Part shown: in pieces, positions 48,308 through 59,930 of the stretch
How the letters are laid out: every line of letters starts with the position of its first letter
Numbering within the stretch: position 1 is the first letter of the stretch
Assembly (NCBI GenBank): GCA_039720395.1
Contig: CM077827.1
Span: 15,229,615 to 15,293,614, forward strand
DNA from: Liquidambar formosana
Taxonomy: Eukaryota; Streptophyta; Magnoliopsida; Saxifragales; Altingiaceae
Direction: 5' to 3'
Length of the DNA: 64,000 bases
Notes under the pieces: generated by a model
Seen by the model: the letters and a program-made list of their open reading frames with translations, nothing else
The model's database searches: none
What the model was told of the DNA's origin: nothing
Program-made: the position numbers and the translations under genes

Positions 48308-48650
48308 TCATTATGGTAATACTTTGGGTTGATAATGGATTTGAATGGTAAGTAAAAATTACTTTATTATGGTAATGAATTTTAGGTTGGAGAAAATTCC
48401 TCATAAAAAGAAAAAAGAAGAAAAAACCTTTATGAATCCGTTATTTTGGATTCATTATGGTAATAATTTTGGATTGATAATGGATTTGAATAGTAACGGA
48501 AGCATTCCTTTATTATGGTAATGAGTTTTGGGTTATCAATATAACTTATTATGCTAATGGTTAGAGACGATTCCTCATGAAATAAAAAACCTATTGAATT
48601 TGTTATTTTGGGTTCATTATGGCTTTAAAATTTGGGTTGTCATAATAATG
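48308..48650. repeat. Tandem repeat of about 145-160 bp, upstream of the zinc-finger gene
   Basis: TTCATTATGGTAATA...TTGATAATGGATTTGAAT recurs at 48308 and 48452, with a shortened third copy at 48612. Confidence 0.7.
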
Positions 48651-48934
48651 ACATATAAATCAGATTCCCATTTAATGATTTAAAAAAAATCTCTAATAAA
48701 TTCGTTTGAGGTGACTTAATGTAGGAACCCTAAGCTCCATGAGTATCTACTTCAAGGGAAAAAATAGGAACAGGAACTAGTACAGGAGCCGCGGCCGCAA
48801 CCGCTTCTCAGAGGGTGGCACTTTCGTTATTAATGGAACGTCGAGGTGCATTTTTTCGTCGGTCGTTTTCTTATCGTTATCGGGTAATTTGGGAGAGGAA
48901 TTGCACTTTGTTCTGGCTTGTGGAACTCTCTCTA

Positions 48935-50778
48935 ATGGCGATGTGTATGGCCCCGGCGAAACTCAACTTTTTACAGAAATTTCCATCTTCAAGTTCAACC
49001 TCAATAATGACGAGGCGTCTATTGAAGCCTGCACATTGCGCACCGCTGCAGCAAGTCCAGGAAGAGGTACGTCCGCTATGATTTTTGAGCTTCTCTATTA
49101 ATTGACTCATACAAGTGTGTATATATTTATACCCTTCTTCAAAGATTGCGAAGACTGTTGCTTGGTTACACAAAAAAAAAAGAAAAAAAGAAAAAAAAAA
49201 AAAACCCATCGAAGGCTGTCATAAAAGTAATATATTTGGTTAATTCTTTAGGAAATCCAGGCAAGTTGGGCATTTTTGAATCTTCGGTATCTTCACATGA
49301 AAGGATAATTTAGGATTCTTCAACATTTCTTAATTCATATTTCTCTTGGGCTCCAAGATCAGCATTCTGTGCATTCGGCTGATTTTATTGTATGGGGTTT
49401 CATTTGGACACAATGCATGCATATACTGATATCCTATGCCAAGGTAACACATTTTTTGTGGGATAGCAAAATTGTTTCAGTAGCAAGTTAGCAACTGGTT
49501 AAACTATTTTTTATTTTATTTTATTTTATTTTATCTTATTTATTCTAATAAAGGTAATAGTATGGTAGTATGAAGTATAGAACTTAAACAATAACAAGTC
49601 TTTGGACAAGCGACCTATGCAGCAGTGCAAGCTCGGATGGCGTTAGCGTTGGCACAAGGTCCTGGTTAATTCATTATGGTCTCTATACATCAGTTATAGC
49701 CTCCCAAGGCTTTGTAAACCCAACTCGGTCTCAATACTCTCCTTATAGCCTCACACGACTTTCTATGTCCATTATGGTCCCAATACATTTGTTATGGCCT
49801 CCAACGCCTTCATTTACTCTGCTTTTCTTCTTCGGACACATTAGACATGGTGTTAGAACCTTATTTAGAGATGTTTTTGCTTATTTGACCCAGATTTGGA
49901 TGCTCAAGTGGAATTTGGAGCATTCCACAAGCAGTCTGACACAATATCTCTGAAGAAAGTCACCTTTTTATTATAAAGCCACCTCCCATAATGCCCCTCA
50001 AATGATTGTAAATTTCTCTTATCCCTTTAGCGGATATAGTGATCCTAGTAAAAATGATAAAAATAATACTCCCTCCATTTCATATTTATTGTCTTCCGTT
50101 CCATTTTGGTCTGTTTCAAAGCTATTGTCTTAGTAAAAAAGTCAATGAATTTATTTAATTGATTTCCCAAAATACCCACTAGTCATGTATTAATTACATA
50201 ATATAGACAAAACAAACTCAATCAATGTTTTGTACTACACTTGAGGGCAAAATTGGAATGTTAAAGTATGGATATGAGTGTGAAAGCATTTAATAGGGTT
50301 TCCTAAAAAAACGTGTTTTTTCAAACATGACAGTCAATATGAAATGGAGGGAGTAAAATATTATTGGTTGGAATATCCAATTGTGCTACATGTGCTCATA
50401 ATGCATCATTTTTAGACGTAGGGTTAGGAAGTTAATCATAAATTAAAGTACTAGAAACCCTATTATTTAATGGAACTAATTTGGGATTTGGGTTAGCATA
50501 TATGGTTGTCTTCTGTTTTATGGGTAATATGCTAGGCAGCAGTGTGGATTTTGAATGATCTCTTAACTTCTTAGTGTTGGCTCATGGTATTGTTCTTCTG
50601 AATTCAATCCTATCCTTTGTCTAATCCATTTTTTTTTTTTTAAAAGGCTGATGCAGGAATTATATGTGAACCTTGTAATGGGAAAGGATGGTTACTTTGT
50701 GATTTCTGTAAAGGACAAAAAACCAACGTGAAAGCGGTAAACAACCGGATATACCGTCGTTGCCCGTCTTGTAGAGCT
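48935..50778 (+). CDS. DnaJ-type zinc-finger (CxxCxGxG) protein, probable plastid targeting; 3' exon not found
   Basis: Exon 1 at 48935-49066 (44 codons; MAMCMAPAKLNFLQKF, then a Ser/Thr-rich, basic stretch with few acids: a transit-peptide-like N-terminus), donor GAAGAG/GTACGT. Exon 2 at 50647-50778 (44 codons; GIICEPCNGKGWLLCDFC, then RIYRRCPSC), acceptor TTAAAAG/GCTG, donor AGAGCT/GTAAGT. The CEPCxGKG, CDFC and CPSC motifs are three of the four zinc-binding pairs of the DnaJ cysteine-rich fold. Proteins of this sort act as small thiol/chaperone-like factors in plastids; I recall closely similar small plant proteins in which a third exon carries the last CxxC pair. I could not find that exon before the LINE at 51.6 kb; reading through gives a stop after 12 more residues. 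An in-frame ATG at 48833 would add 34 residues. The intron contains a Stowaway MITE. Confidence 0.75.
50069..50353. mobile_element. Stowaway MITE in the intron of the zinc-finger gene
   Basis: CTCCCTCCATTTCATATTTA at the left and its rc CTCCCTCCATTTCATATTGA at the right, TA on both sides, 285 bp. Confidence 0.93.
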
Positions 50779-51645
50779 GTAAGTAGACCTCTAAATCATC
50801 TCATGGAAGATTAATGTAAATAGTTAAAAGGCAAAATGGATGGTTTGTATTTCATTTGGTCAACAGATATTCATAAAATGGTCTGGTGGACTAGTGTACA
50901 AATGCTACATAGCCCCTCCAAGTTACATCTGAACTGTCATGGAATTATATGTCGGACATCCCTGCTATGTTTATGTATCCACAAGGCATATCCAACGAAT
51001 AAAAGAGGAATACATTCCTTCTAGTTCATTGGAAGTGCCTTATGATTCTCCATTAATTTATTCAAGTGATATGTTGTATATTTTCCCACCATAGATGTCT
51101 ACTTTTATTAAGATTTTATAATGTGTTGTATGGATCTTTGTACTGAAAAATCAATAATATTGACAATGATATTTGATTTCTTAATATAATATCAATCCAT
51201 CAATCCATATTGTTGCCTTTATTTTTGCCGCCTTCCCCCCGCCCCCTCCAAAAGAAAAAAAAAAAAAAAACTCTATTAGCTATTATGATAAATTAGCACT
51301 AAAATAAACTAATTTTTTTTTAACAAATTACCGTAAAACATAAATCAACTTTTTATGCTTAATAGTCACAAATCATTTAAACATAAATAATTGTTAATAA
51401 TCTATGTTAAAATTGTATATAGATAACTTTATTTTGATAAATAGTTTATAGTCAATCTATTACATAAAGATAAATTTTAGTTCAATTTGAATGAAAGATT
51501 TTACAATCTAATAAACTGGTGTTTTAGTCCAATAGACAATTCTTGTTAATACATGTTAAACTACATCACGGGGTTGTTTTGGATATTAGAATAATTATAT
51601 TTCAATGGTATTCCATTAATAGAAATTATATTCCATTAATAGAAA
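50779..51645. other. Downstream of the zinc-finger gene
   Basis: Could hold an intron or 3'UTR; no convincing third exon. A direct repeat ATTCCATTAATAGAAATT occurs twice (51609-51645) just before the LINE tail. Confidence 0.4.
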
Positions 51646-52042
51646 TTTTTTTTATTTTTATTTTTTATTTTATGATGAAAGGTAAAAATATATTGAGAAT
51701 CAAAAAGAAGGGCCAAGGCCCATATACAAGTATACCACCAGTCAAAAAGCTGTAAAAGCATGGACTCTCCAAAGTTTAGGAAGGTCATCCTATCATCTAA
51801 AACATCTGAGTTGCTCCAACAAAAAAGCAGACCTATACTATTCTACTTTAACTGCTAGACTCAGAATTCTTGAAAGTTCTTTTGTTTCTTTCCCTCCAAG
51901 TGGTCTAAAAAACTGCGTGGGGAACCTTTTTCCAAACCACAAGTGTGCTATTATTTTTGCTTTCACAACCCCAAGAATCTATCAGCTGATGAATGCTAAG
52001 TGGCATCACCCATTGAATTCCTAAAGTGCCATAGCAAAATGC

Positions 52043-52534
52043 CTAGATCTCTGCTACGACCTTGCAAGGAACGAGGAAGTGATTAATTGTCTCCATATCT
52101 ACTTTGCACATCATAGTCTTATTTGGGAGAGAGAAGCCCCTCAATTGGAGCACATCAAGGGTGAGGCATTTACCCCAAGCTGCAACCCAACAAAAGAATG
52201 ACACTCTAGAGGGAACCAATCTTAACCAGATCTTAGTTGCCGGGAATGGGGGAGTCACTGGTGCACTTAGTGCTTTGAGGAGGGATTTGAGAGAAAATTT
52301 CCCATTAGAGTTCCCATTCCACATGATACTATCCTCTGCCTCCCTATCCACGTTAACCTCATGAAGGGTTGACAAAAATTCCTCCACTCGATTTCCCAAT
52401 CCTACAAATGTCTGATGAAGGTCACATTCCAAGTCTCCCCTACCCAATTTATAAAATCTGCAACCCATCCCTCTCTGTCTACTCCTATGTTGTAAAACTG
52501 AGGGAATTGCTCTATCAGGACACTGTATCCACAC
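52043..52534 (-). pseudogene. LINE C-terminal zf-RVT region
   Basis: Reads DSIMWNGNSNGKFSLKSLLK then KIWLRLVPSRVSFFCWVAAW and LPNKTMMCKVDMETINHFLV, the zf-RVT pattern (W...P.K...F.W, C...E...H) of plant L1 elements, with the usual Cys and His partly changed. Confidence 0.8.
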
Positions 52535-53244
52535 CTCACACCGTCCAAAACTTCACTCGCTCGCCGTTCCCTATCATGAATTTTACCTTCCTAGCAAAGT
52601 AAAATAGCACTCCCATGATTGACTTCTAAATTCCCACCTCATGAGGTCTCAAGTACCACTTAGCCCACCAATCCCCCTTCCTCCTTCCCATACTCACAAA
52701 CCACCACCTCCCTCCATAATGCTTCCTTCTCAACTGTGAATCTCCATAGCCATTTGCCAAGTAAGGCTTTGTTGACCTTAGGTGTTTTAACCCCAACCCG
52801 CCTACCTCCTTTGGAAACATATAGTATTCCAGTTAACTAAATGAAGTTTATTCACGCCTCCCAAAGGAAGTCCTTTTGCAACTTCTCAGGCCATTCAGCA
52901 ATCAACGCTGGCATCCTGAAAAGTGACATGAAGTAAGTTGGTAAGCTTGCCAATGTGCTCTGGATTGGAGTGAGTTTACCTCCTTTGGAGAGGTAACTCT
53001 TCTTCTAGCCACTCAGCCTTTTTTTAAAACCATTCAACAATTGGATACCAGATTTCTTTTGACTTATAGGGGCCCCCAACAGGTAGTCCCAAATACGTAG
53101 TTGATTGCCTACCCATCCCAAATTGGTTGCCAACTCTGGTTACATCCACCCCTTTCCCCATCCTGATCAATTCACAATTCACTCTTCCCTAAATTGATCT
53201 TTAGACCTAGACAGCCTGAAAGCATTGGACACATCTCAAATATC

Positions 53245-54256
53245 TTACTTGGTCTCGCTCAGTGCCACAAAAAATGATGGTGTCATCAGCGTACAAGAGG
53301 TGTGAGATATTGCTTGAGCCATTTCCCTCACTTTCAATGTTGAACCCTGCAAAAAATTTGCTTCAACAGCACTACTAATAAGCTTGCTTAAAACCTCCAT
53401 GACAATGATGAATAGGAGGGTCGAGAGTGGGCCTCCTTGCCTTAAACCTTTGGTGCTCCTAAAGAAACCATGGGAGCTGCCATTGATTAGGATCGAGAAA
53501 GAAGTTTTGGAGATGCACTTCTCGATCCATATCCTCCATTTTTTCCCAAATCCCATCCTTTGAAATAAGTGCAGCAGGAATTTCCAATTGACATGGTCAA
53601 ATGCTTTCTCTAAATCTAGCTTGAAAAAACAATCCTACTTCCCCACTGTTCAATCTCGCATCCATGCATTCATTGGCTATGTGTATAGAGTCAAGAATTT
53701 GTCTTCTTGCCACAAAATCATTCTGAAAGGACCCACTAATTTTTGCAACCACCTTCTTCAATCTTCCTGCAAGTATTTTTCCCATGATTTTATTTACACT
53801 CCCCAAAAGGCTAATCGGGCGGAAGTCCTTCACATCCATTGCGTAATTTTTTCTAGGGATTAAATTCACAAAGGTGGCATTGAGGCTCCTCTTAAAAGAT
53901 CCATCATCATAGAACTGGTTTAGCATCTTCATGAGATCTCTTTTAACCACACTCCAACATGAATGAAAGAAAGCAAGCGTAAATCCATCCGGCCCCGCGG
54001 TTTTATCACCATTTAGGCTACATAGCGCTGCATACACCTCATCCTCGTCCCATCTCCTCTCAAGCCATTCAGCCTCTCCCTCATTTAAACATGAAAACTG
54101 AAAACCATCCAGCGTGGGTCTTCGCTCCACCTCTTCTTGAAACAAATTGGAGTAAAAGTTGACAATGTTGTCTGCTATCATCTGCTTATCTTCTACCAAT
54201 TCTCCATTCACTTTAATTTTGCCAATAAAGTTCCTTCTACTGTGTGCATTAGCCAT
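53245..54256 (-). pseudogene. LINE reverse transcriptase, frameshifted
   Basis: RVT_1 hallmarks in order: [82 protein letters not shown] (canonical LRQGDPLS; D to G) and, in another frame, [10 protein letters not shown] at about 53299-53270. At least two frameshifts. Confidence 0.88.
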
Positions 54257-54452
54257 CCTGTGGAAGAATTTTGTGTTTCGGTCCCCTTATTTCAGCTAGA
54301 TTTTCCTTGACTTCTGTCTCCAACTAAACTCTTCTAGTTTTGCCAATTTGGAGAATTCCTTTTTCAAATCTTCCCTTCTAATTCTTTAATCAATGGTTAT
54401 CCATCCCTGCTCCAAGATATCAATGGATCTGAGTTCCTCCAAGATCTTGCTC

Positions 54453-55180
54453 TTAGATGTCTCCAATCTGCCAAAAACCTCTGACTTCCACCTTTTTAAA
54501 TTTCCTTTTTAACTCTTTTAGCTTTGCAGCTAGCACGAAACAGGATGTACCGGTAAAAGTAAAGGAGTTCCACCACTTCTTAACCAACTCGACAAATCCA
54601 TCCACATTTAGCCACATATTTTCAAATGGAAATGGTCCTTTTATCCCACGTAGACCCTCTATTTCAAGCAAAACAGGAGCATGGTTTGGGTACGATGGAT
54701 TGAACACCTCTAGGAAAATACTTCTCCCATCTGCCAGAAAACGAAACTCATCTAGATGCGACATAGTAGGCACTTCCTGGTTATTAGACGAGGTATATAA
54801 ACCCCCCATCAAAGGCGGGTCAATCAGTCCTTCTTGTTGATGAAATCACCAAAGTCTCTCATGGCTGTATTAGAGGATGTCGCTGATGATCTTTCTGAGG
54901 GGAATCTTACCACATTGAAGTCGCCAACAAAACACCATGGGACCCACCTCTCTTCTTTCAATCCCTCCAATTCCTGCCACAGAGTCCGCCTAGCACTCAT
55001 ATTATTAGGACCATATACCCCAAAAAATGCCCACTCCAATCCATTGCTAGAGTTACAGAATAGGCAAGAGATAGAATGCTGTTCCAATCTAACATCTATC
55101 TTTGAGCATAACCTGTTGTACCACATGAATAGAACACCTCTTGTAGAACCCCTAGCCCCAAGATAATCCCATATGCTTGG
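54453..55180 (-). pseudogene. LINE endonuclease (EEP/APE type), fragment
   Basis: Contains WCFVGDFNVVRFPSERS, the conserved GDFN block of the L1 APE-like endonuclease, then SHLDEFRF and NHAPVLLEI. The ...SDHxP catalytic His region reads NHAP. Frames switch near 54820. It would nick target DNA to prime reverse transcription; the catalytic N-terminal part is absent. Confidence 0.8.
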
Positions 55181-55185
55181 TGAAG

Positions 55186-55899
55186 AAGAGCATGTTAAGA
55201 AAAAAGGAAGATTATGATTTATTTGAGATATTCATCGTATGGGAATAATTTTATGGTTAGGGTTGTTTTAGTGATTTTATAGGCTTTCTAATTTGGTTAG
55301 GCTTTTTAATTTAATTTTCTAAAAGTTTATATTTTCCTTGTTTCCTAGTTTGAGTCCATTAAGAGTTTAGGAACTATTTATTTTAGTAGAGTTTGAGTCC
55401 TAGTTGGTTTCCATATTGGTTAGGCTTATTTTTAGAAGGTTATTACTTGCCTAGCAAGTTTTCTAGTTTCTATAAATAAGGACTATTGTACCAAAACGAA
55501 TTTAGACTTTCATTAATGAAATATTAAGTATTTTGATTTGTTTATTGAAGGCGTGCTTGCCTAGCTTCTCTCTTCTTCTTCTCTTTTCTTCTCTTTTCTC
55601 CAATTCTCTATAGTGCTTTGTTTTCTAATTAACCCACAAATAGCCCCTATTTTCATTGTCTTTTCAACCTAAAACCATACTTCCACAACCCTAACTCTAT
55701 TGCCATACCATAAGCCTTCACCTAACATTCTAAACCTTAAAGTAGCTGTTGTCTAGAAATTCCATCAACTATTTATTGATATTCTAGCCACTTAATACCT
55801 TGAAACCTTGGCCTACTCCAACCCTAGTTCAACTACTAAGCTTTTTACCCTTCAAAACCTAAAATCACAAGCCTTAAGCCCACCACAACAGCCACATAT
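55186..55899 (+). repeat. Possible LTR-like fragment
   Basis: GAAGATTATGATTTATTTGA ... TTTCTATAAATAAGGAC (TATA near 55471) followed by a TTTCATTAATGAAATATTAAG stretch looks like the transcribed part of a plant LTR. No boundaries or partner could be set. The part 55620-55899 shows nothing. Confidence 0.3.
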
Positions 55900-56110
55900 T
55901 GTTGGAAAAGTATCTTATATTTCTCTTATTTACTTTTAATAAGCTGAAGGGTACTATTTTCTTTGTACTTGTATTAGTATAAAAGATAATATACAAGAGA
56001 GTAAACCTGCGCTCTCTTTCTTTATAGCTCTCTTTCTTTATAGCAGCCATATCTCCTCTTCTCTTTTTTCTTCTCTTTCTTTCTTTCTTTCTTCTTTGAT
56101 TAGTTATACA
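55900..56110 (+). repeat. 5' LTR of copia copy 1
   Basis: 211 bp, TGTTGGAAAAGTATCT...TTAGTTATACA, with a TATA-like TATAAAAG near 55978. Homologous to 58994-59200. Confidence 0.85.
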
Positions 56111-56710
56111 AATTCACTTGGTATTAGAGCCTCTACTCATCGATTTGTACGCGTGAAGGGTTTAACAAGTCGAAGGAGAGCATTTTGCTGATGTCAACCG
56201 TATGGATGCTGACATTAGCAGGGCAAAAAAAGCCTCCCAATCTAGTTGTCCCTTCAAGGGGGATTTACCTGTGAAGTTTCATCTAGATCCGAGATCATTT
56301 AAGGGGTTTTTTCGATTTTTCTTTGATTTTCTAGAAAAATGGTGGTTTTTTTCAAAACACTCAATCCGGCCATATGTGTTTGAGTTTGATGGGTTGAACT
56401 AATGCAGAGGGTGCCAACTTGGAGTTTCTTAAGCCCCTTTGGTGTTTGTTGCTTCATTTCATTGGGTTTTTGTTGAGATTTGCTTTGTAACAGCCGTAAG
56501 CTTCACTGGTATGCAATACAAAACTCTTCTGTTTTTTTGTTTTTTTGTTTTTTTTTTGTGTGGCTGTGTTTGGAGGTCCAACAAGTGTTTTGTGGGCTGT
56601 GTGTGCTACCTTGTGTTACATATTGAACATTTGTTACCTTGTGGTATCTGTTGCTTGGGTACATATCCGTTGTGTTTAGACTTTGTTTGGGTGGTTTGAG
56701 TGCTGTCTAC

Positions 56711-57475
56711 ATGTCAAAAGTTGGTAAGTCCTCTGAAAGCCATCAGAGTAGGGTAATGGGTCTAGGAATACCCACTAATGAAAACCTTACACTCCAAATC
56801 ACGACCATGAAATTGGATGGGCCTAATTATTTAGTCTGGTCTCGATCAGCTATCTTATATATCACAAGTAAAGGGAAGATGGGATATTTGAATGGTAAGG
56901 TGAAAGAACTTTCGGTAGTTGACCTTTCGTATGAGAAGTGGGATGTAGAAAATTCTTTGATTATGTCTTGGCTTTTACATTTGATGCAACCAGAGGTTAG
57001 TGATGGCTACTTGCTTCTATAAACTGCAAAGGAGATTTGGGATGCAGTTGCATAAACTTATTCAAAGGTAGGGAACATAGCACAATTGTATGACTTGAAG
57101 CATCGCATTCATGAGACTACTCAGGATGATAAGCCTTTATCAGTTTATTTCCATAAACTCCGGGCATTATGGCAGGAGTTGGATTACTATTAGGATTTTC
57201 GAGCTTAGTGTTCTGTTGACACCTTGAAGTTTAATAAACTTGTTGAGCAGGAGCAGATCTTTAATTTTCTTGTTGGGCTGAGAGATGAATATAATCTGAT
57301 TCTTATATAGATTCTAGGAAAGGAACCTCTTCCTCCACTAAGAAGTGTATATGCTTATGTTCAGACTGAGGAGAGCAGAAGGAATACTATGCTTCATTCT
57401 ACCTCACAAGAGCGATCTACACTTACTATTGCTTCCCAGTGAAACCAGAGAGAGGTTCTACCAAGTTGTGATGGA
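56711..57475 (+). pseudogene. Copia gag, copy 1
   Basis: MSKVGKSSESHQSRVMGLGI, ITTMKLDGPNYLVWSRSA, WLLHLMQPEVSDGYLLL, then a stop (TAA 57020). It continues with TYSKVGNIAQLYDLKHRIHE and DKPLSVYFHKLRALWQELDY and further stops. Gag of the UBN2/DUF4219-type copia group. Confidence 0.8.
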
Positions 57476-58975
57476 TTAAAAGGTGTTGATTCTGTTTCTG
57501 ATGAGAAGGATAAGTTATTTTGTGATCATTGCGAGAGACCAAGACATACTAGGGAAACTTGTTGGAGGCTCTATGGTTGCCCTACTAGAGGTGGGAGGGC
57601 CATCCCAGTGGTTTATCTCGGTCCCACGCTCACTATTCTATAGTTGTAGACACTATTCCACCCACTTCATTAGCTTCTAGAACTTTTGATTTCGAGGACA
57701 CTTACCAGAGCAGAGGTTGAGTCTCTCAGACGCCTAATGTCTTAACTGGATACATCCACCATTGCATCTACTTCTTTTGCCTACTCAGGTAATTTGGCTA
57801 CTTCTTTCAGTGCATCTTGTAAATCCTTTTATCGTCCTTGGATTATTGATTCTGGGGTGGGGCTTCTGACCATATGACTAGTTTGTCTACCTTATTTTGT
57901 TCTTACTACACTTGTTCAGGCAAGGATAAGGTTAGGGTATCTGATGGTTCTTTGTCATCTATCTCAGGGAAAGGTTCCATTTCTATTAACCCTGATATGT
58001 CTCTTTCTTTAGTTTTACATGTTTCCAATTTTTCTAACAATCTATTGTCCATTATTTGCATCACTACTGATCTAAATTGTAGTGTAACCTTTTATCATTC
58101 TCATTGTGTTTTTCAGGACCTAGTCATGAGGAGGATGATTGATAGTGGTAGCGTAAGAGATGGTCTTTACCTTTTGGATCCTATTGAGAAGTACGGTGGT
58201 CGAATTGTGCATGCGCACCAATATGGGAGATGTGCTACTTCTGAAGAGAAGCTTTGGCTCTGGCATAGAAGATTGGGCCATCCATCTTTTTTCTTGCTTC
58301 AGCGCATTTTTCCACATTTGTTTTTTGGAATAAATGGTTCTCAATTTAAGTGCGAAGTGTGTGAACTTGCAAAACATCATCGTACTTCTTTTTCACCTAG
58401 TTTTAATAGAAATAACTTGCCTTTTACTATTGTGCACATTGATGTATGGGTCCCTCTCACATTATCTCATTATCTGGATTTCGTTGGTTTGTTACTTTTA
58501 CTAAAGATTTCTCTAGGACTACATGGGTGTATATGTTGAAAGAAAAAGGTAATGTTTTCTCATGCTTTCGGACTTTCCATAAGATGGTGCTTAACCAATT
58601 TAATACCTCAATCAAGATTGTTCGTTATGATAATGGAGGTGAGTACCTTTATGGGGGTCTTCAATCCTATTTTCAGGATCATGGTATCATTCACCAGACT
58701 TTTTGTGTTGATACTTCTCAACAAAATGGCGTTTCGGAAAGCAAAAAACCACCACCTTCTTGAGTTAGCTAGGGCTTTAATGTTCTCTATGCATGTTCCT
58801 AAATCCTATTGGGGGGATGCAGTTCTTACTGCATCATATTTAATGAATCGGATGCCTTTCAGAGTTCTTGCTCACAAGACACGATTGATTTGTTGTCTTT
58901 AATGCTAGTACTTTTCTTATTCCTCCTTGTGTTTTTGGGTGTGTTTGCTTTGTTTATGTTTCTGTCCAGGCTCGT
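57476..58975 (+). pseudogene. Copia zinc knuckle, protease and integrase, copy 1
   Basis: Zinc knuckle CDHCERPRHTRETC at about 57524; protease WIIDSG at about 57838 followed by a frame change; pre-integrase LWLWHRRLGHPSF and CEVCELAKHHRTSF; integrase FRWFVTFTKDFSRTTWVY, YDNGGEYLYGG (canonical SDNGGEY) and SYWGDAVLTASYLMNRMP. Frames change at least three times. It ends where copy 2 begins. Confidence 0.8.
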
Positions 58976-58993
58976 AGTAAGTTAGAGTGGATT

Positions 58994-59200
58994 TGTATAA
59001 CCAGTGAAGAAAGAAAGAAAGAAAGAAAGAGAAGAAAGAAGGAAAAGAGAAGAAAAATATATGGCTGCTGTAAAAATAAAAGAGATAACTTAGGTTTTCT
59101 CTCTTGTTCATTATCTTTTATACTAATACAAGTACAAAGACAATAATACCCTTCAGCTTATTACAAGTAAATAAAAGCAATATAAGTCACTTTTCCAACA
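58994..59200 (-). repeat. 3' LTR of copia copy 2
   Basis: 207 bp; minus strand TGTTGGAAAAGTGACTT...GGTTATACA. TATA-like TATAAAAG near 59120. A GAAA microsatellite (59007-59050) lies inside it. Confidence 0.88.
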
Positions 59201-59207
59201 CTCCCCC

Positions 59208-59795
59208 TCAAGTTGGTGCAAAGATATCACATATGCCCAACTTGCTTAAGAAAGTGTGGAAGACTTTACTTCCTACTCCTTTGGTCAAAATATTTGCCAA
59301 TTGATCTCCTGTTTGGACATAAGGCATACAAATCACCCCAGAACTCAATTTCTCCTTTATGAAGTGCCTGTCAATTTCAATATGTTTGGTTCTATCATGC
59401 TGTACTGGGTTGTGAGCAATGTTAATTGCGGCTTTGTTGTCATAATACAATCTCATGGGTTCATCTGAATCAAATCCAAGCTCTTTCAACAATATTTTCA
59501 GCCACATAATTTCACACATTCCTTGAGCCATAGCTTTGAACTCAGCTTCAGCACTGGACCTGGCTACAACTGCCTGCTTCTTACTTCGCCAGGTCACAAG
59601 ATTTCCTCCTACAAAGGTACAATAACTAGATGTTGACCTGCGATCAGTGACCGATTCAGCCCAATATGCATTTGTATATGATTCCACCCGCAAATGATCA
59701 TGTTTAGAGAACAATAATCCCTTTCCAGGAGCAGATTTCAAATAGCGAAGGATTTGATGGACCGCCTCCATATGAGACTCTCGAGGTGAATGCAT
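59208..59795 (-). pseudogene. Copia RNase H, copy 2
   Basis: HMEAVHQILRYLKSAPGKGL, YTNAYWAESVTDRRSTSSYC (canonical Y.DADWAG; first Asp to Asn), SSAEAEFKAMAQGMCEIMWL, YYDNKAAINIAHNPVQHDRT, KHIEIDRHFIKEKL, then QLANILTKGV. Degrades the RNA strand during cDNA synthesis. Open over 195 codons. Confidence 0.85.
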
Positions 59796-59930
59796 AAACT
59801 GACTTACTAGACTAACAGCATAGGCAATGTCAGGTCAGGTGTGTGACAAGTAAATCAGTTTGCCAACCAATCGTTGATATCTACCTTTGTCCACCAATAC
59901 ACCTTCAGAGTCTTCCCCTAACTTATAGTT

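Larger units (their letters stand above)
51646..55185 (-). mobile_element. L1-type LINE, 5'-truncated and degenerate
   Basis: Minus-strand order: endonuclease (about 55180-54453), reverse transcriptase (about 54256-53245), zf-RVT end (52534-52043), then an A-rich tail (T-rich on the plus strand, 51646-51675). The endonuclease lacks its first part, so the copy is 5' truncated. Frames are broken by several indels. Confidence 0.88.
55900..58993 (+). mobile_element. Older Ty1/copia copy (copy 1), plus strand, interrupted
   Basis: 5' LTR 55900-56110, PBS TGGTATTAGAGC 56119-56130 (11 of 12), gag from ATG 56711, zinc knuckle, protease, pre-integrase and integrase. It stops at 58993, where copy 2 is inserted in antisense. 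Many stops. Its pol remainder should lie right of the window. Confidence 0.85.

Noticed and set aside
50836..51024. Third exon of the zinc-finger gene
   Set aside because: A 62-codon frame exists after an AG, but it lacks the CxxC spacing and the expected sequence; it looks like chance.
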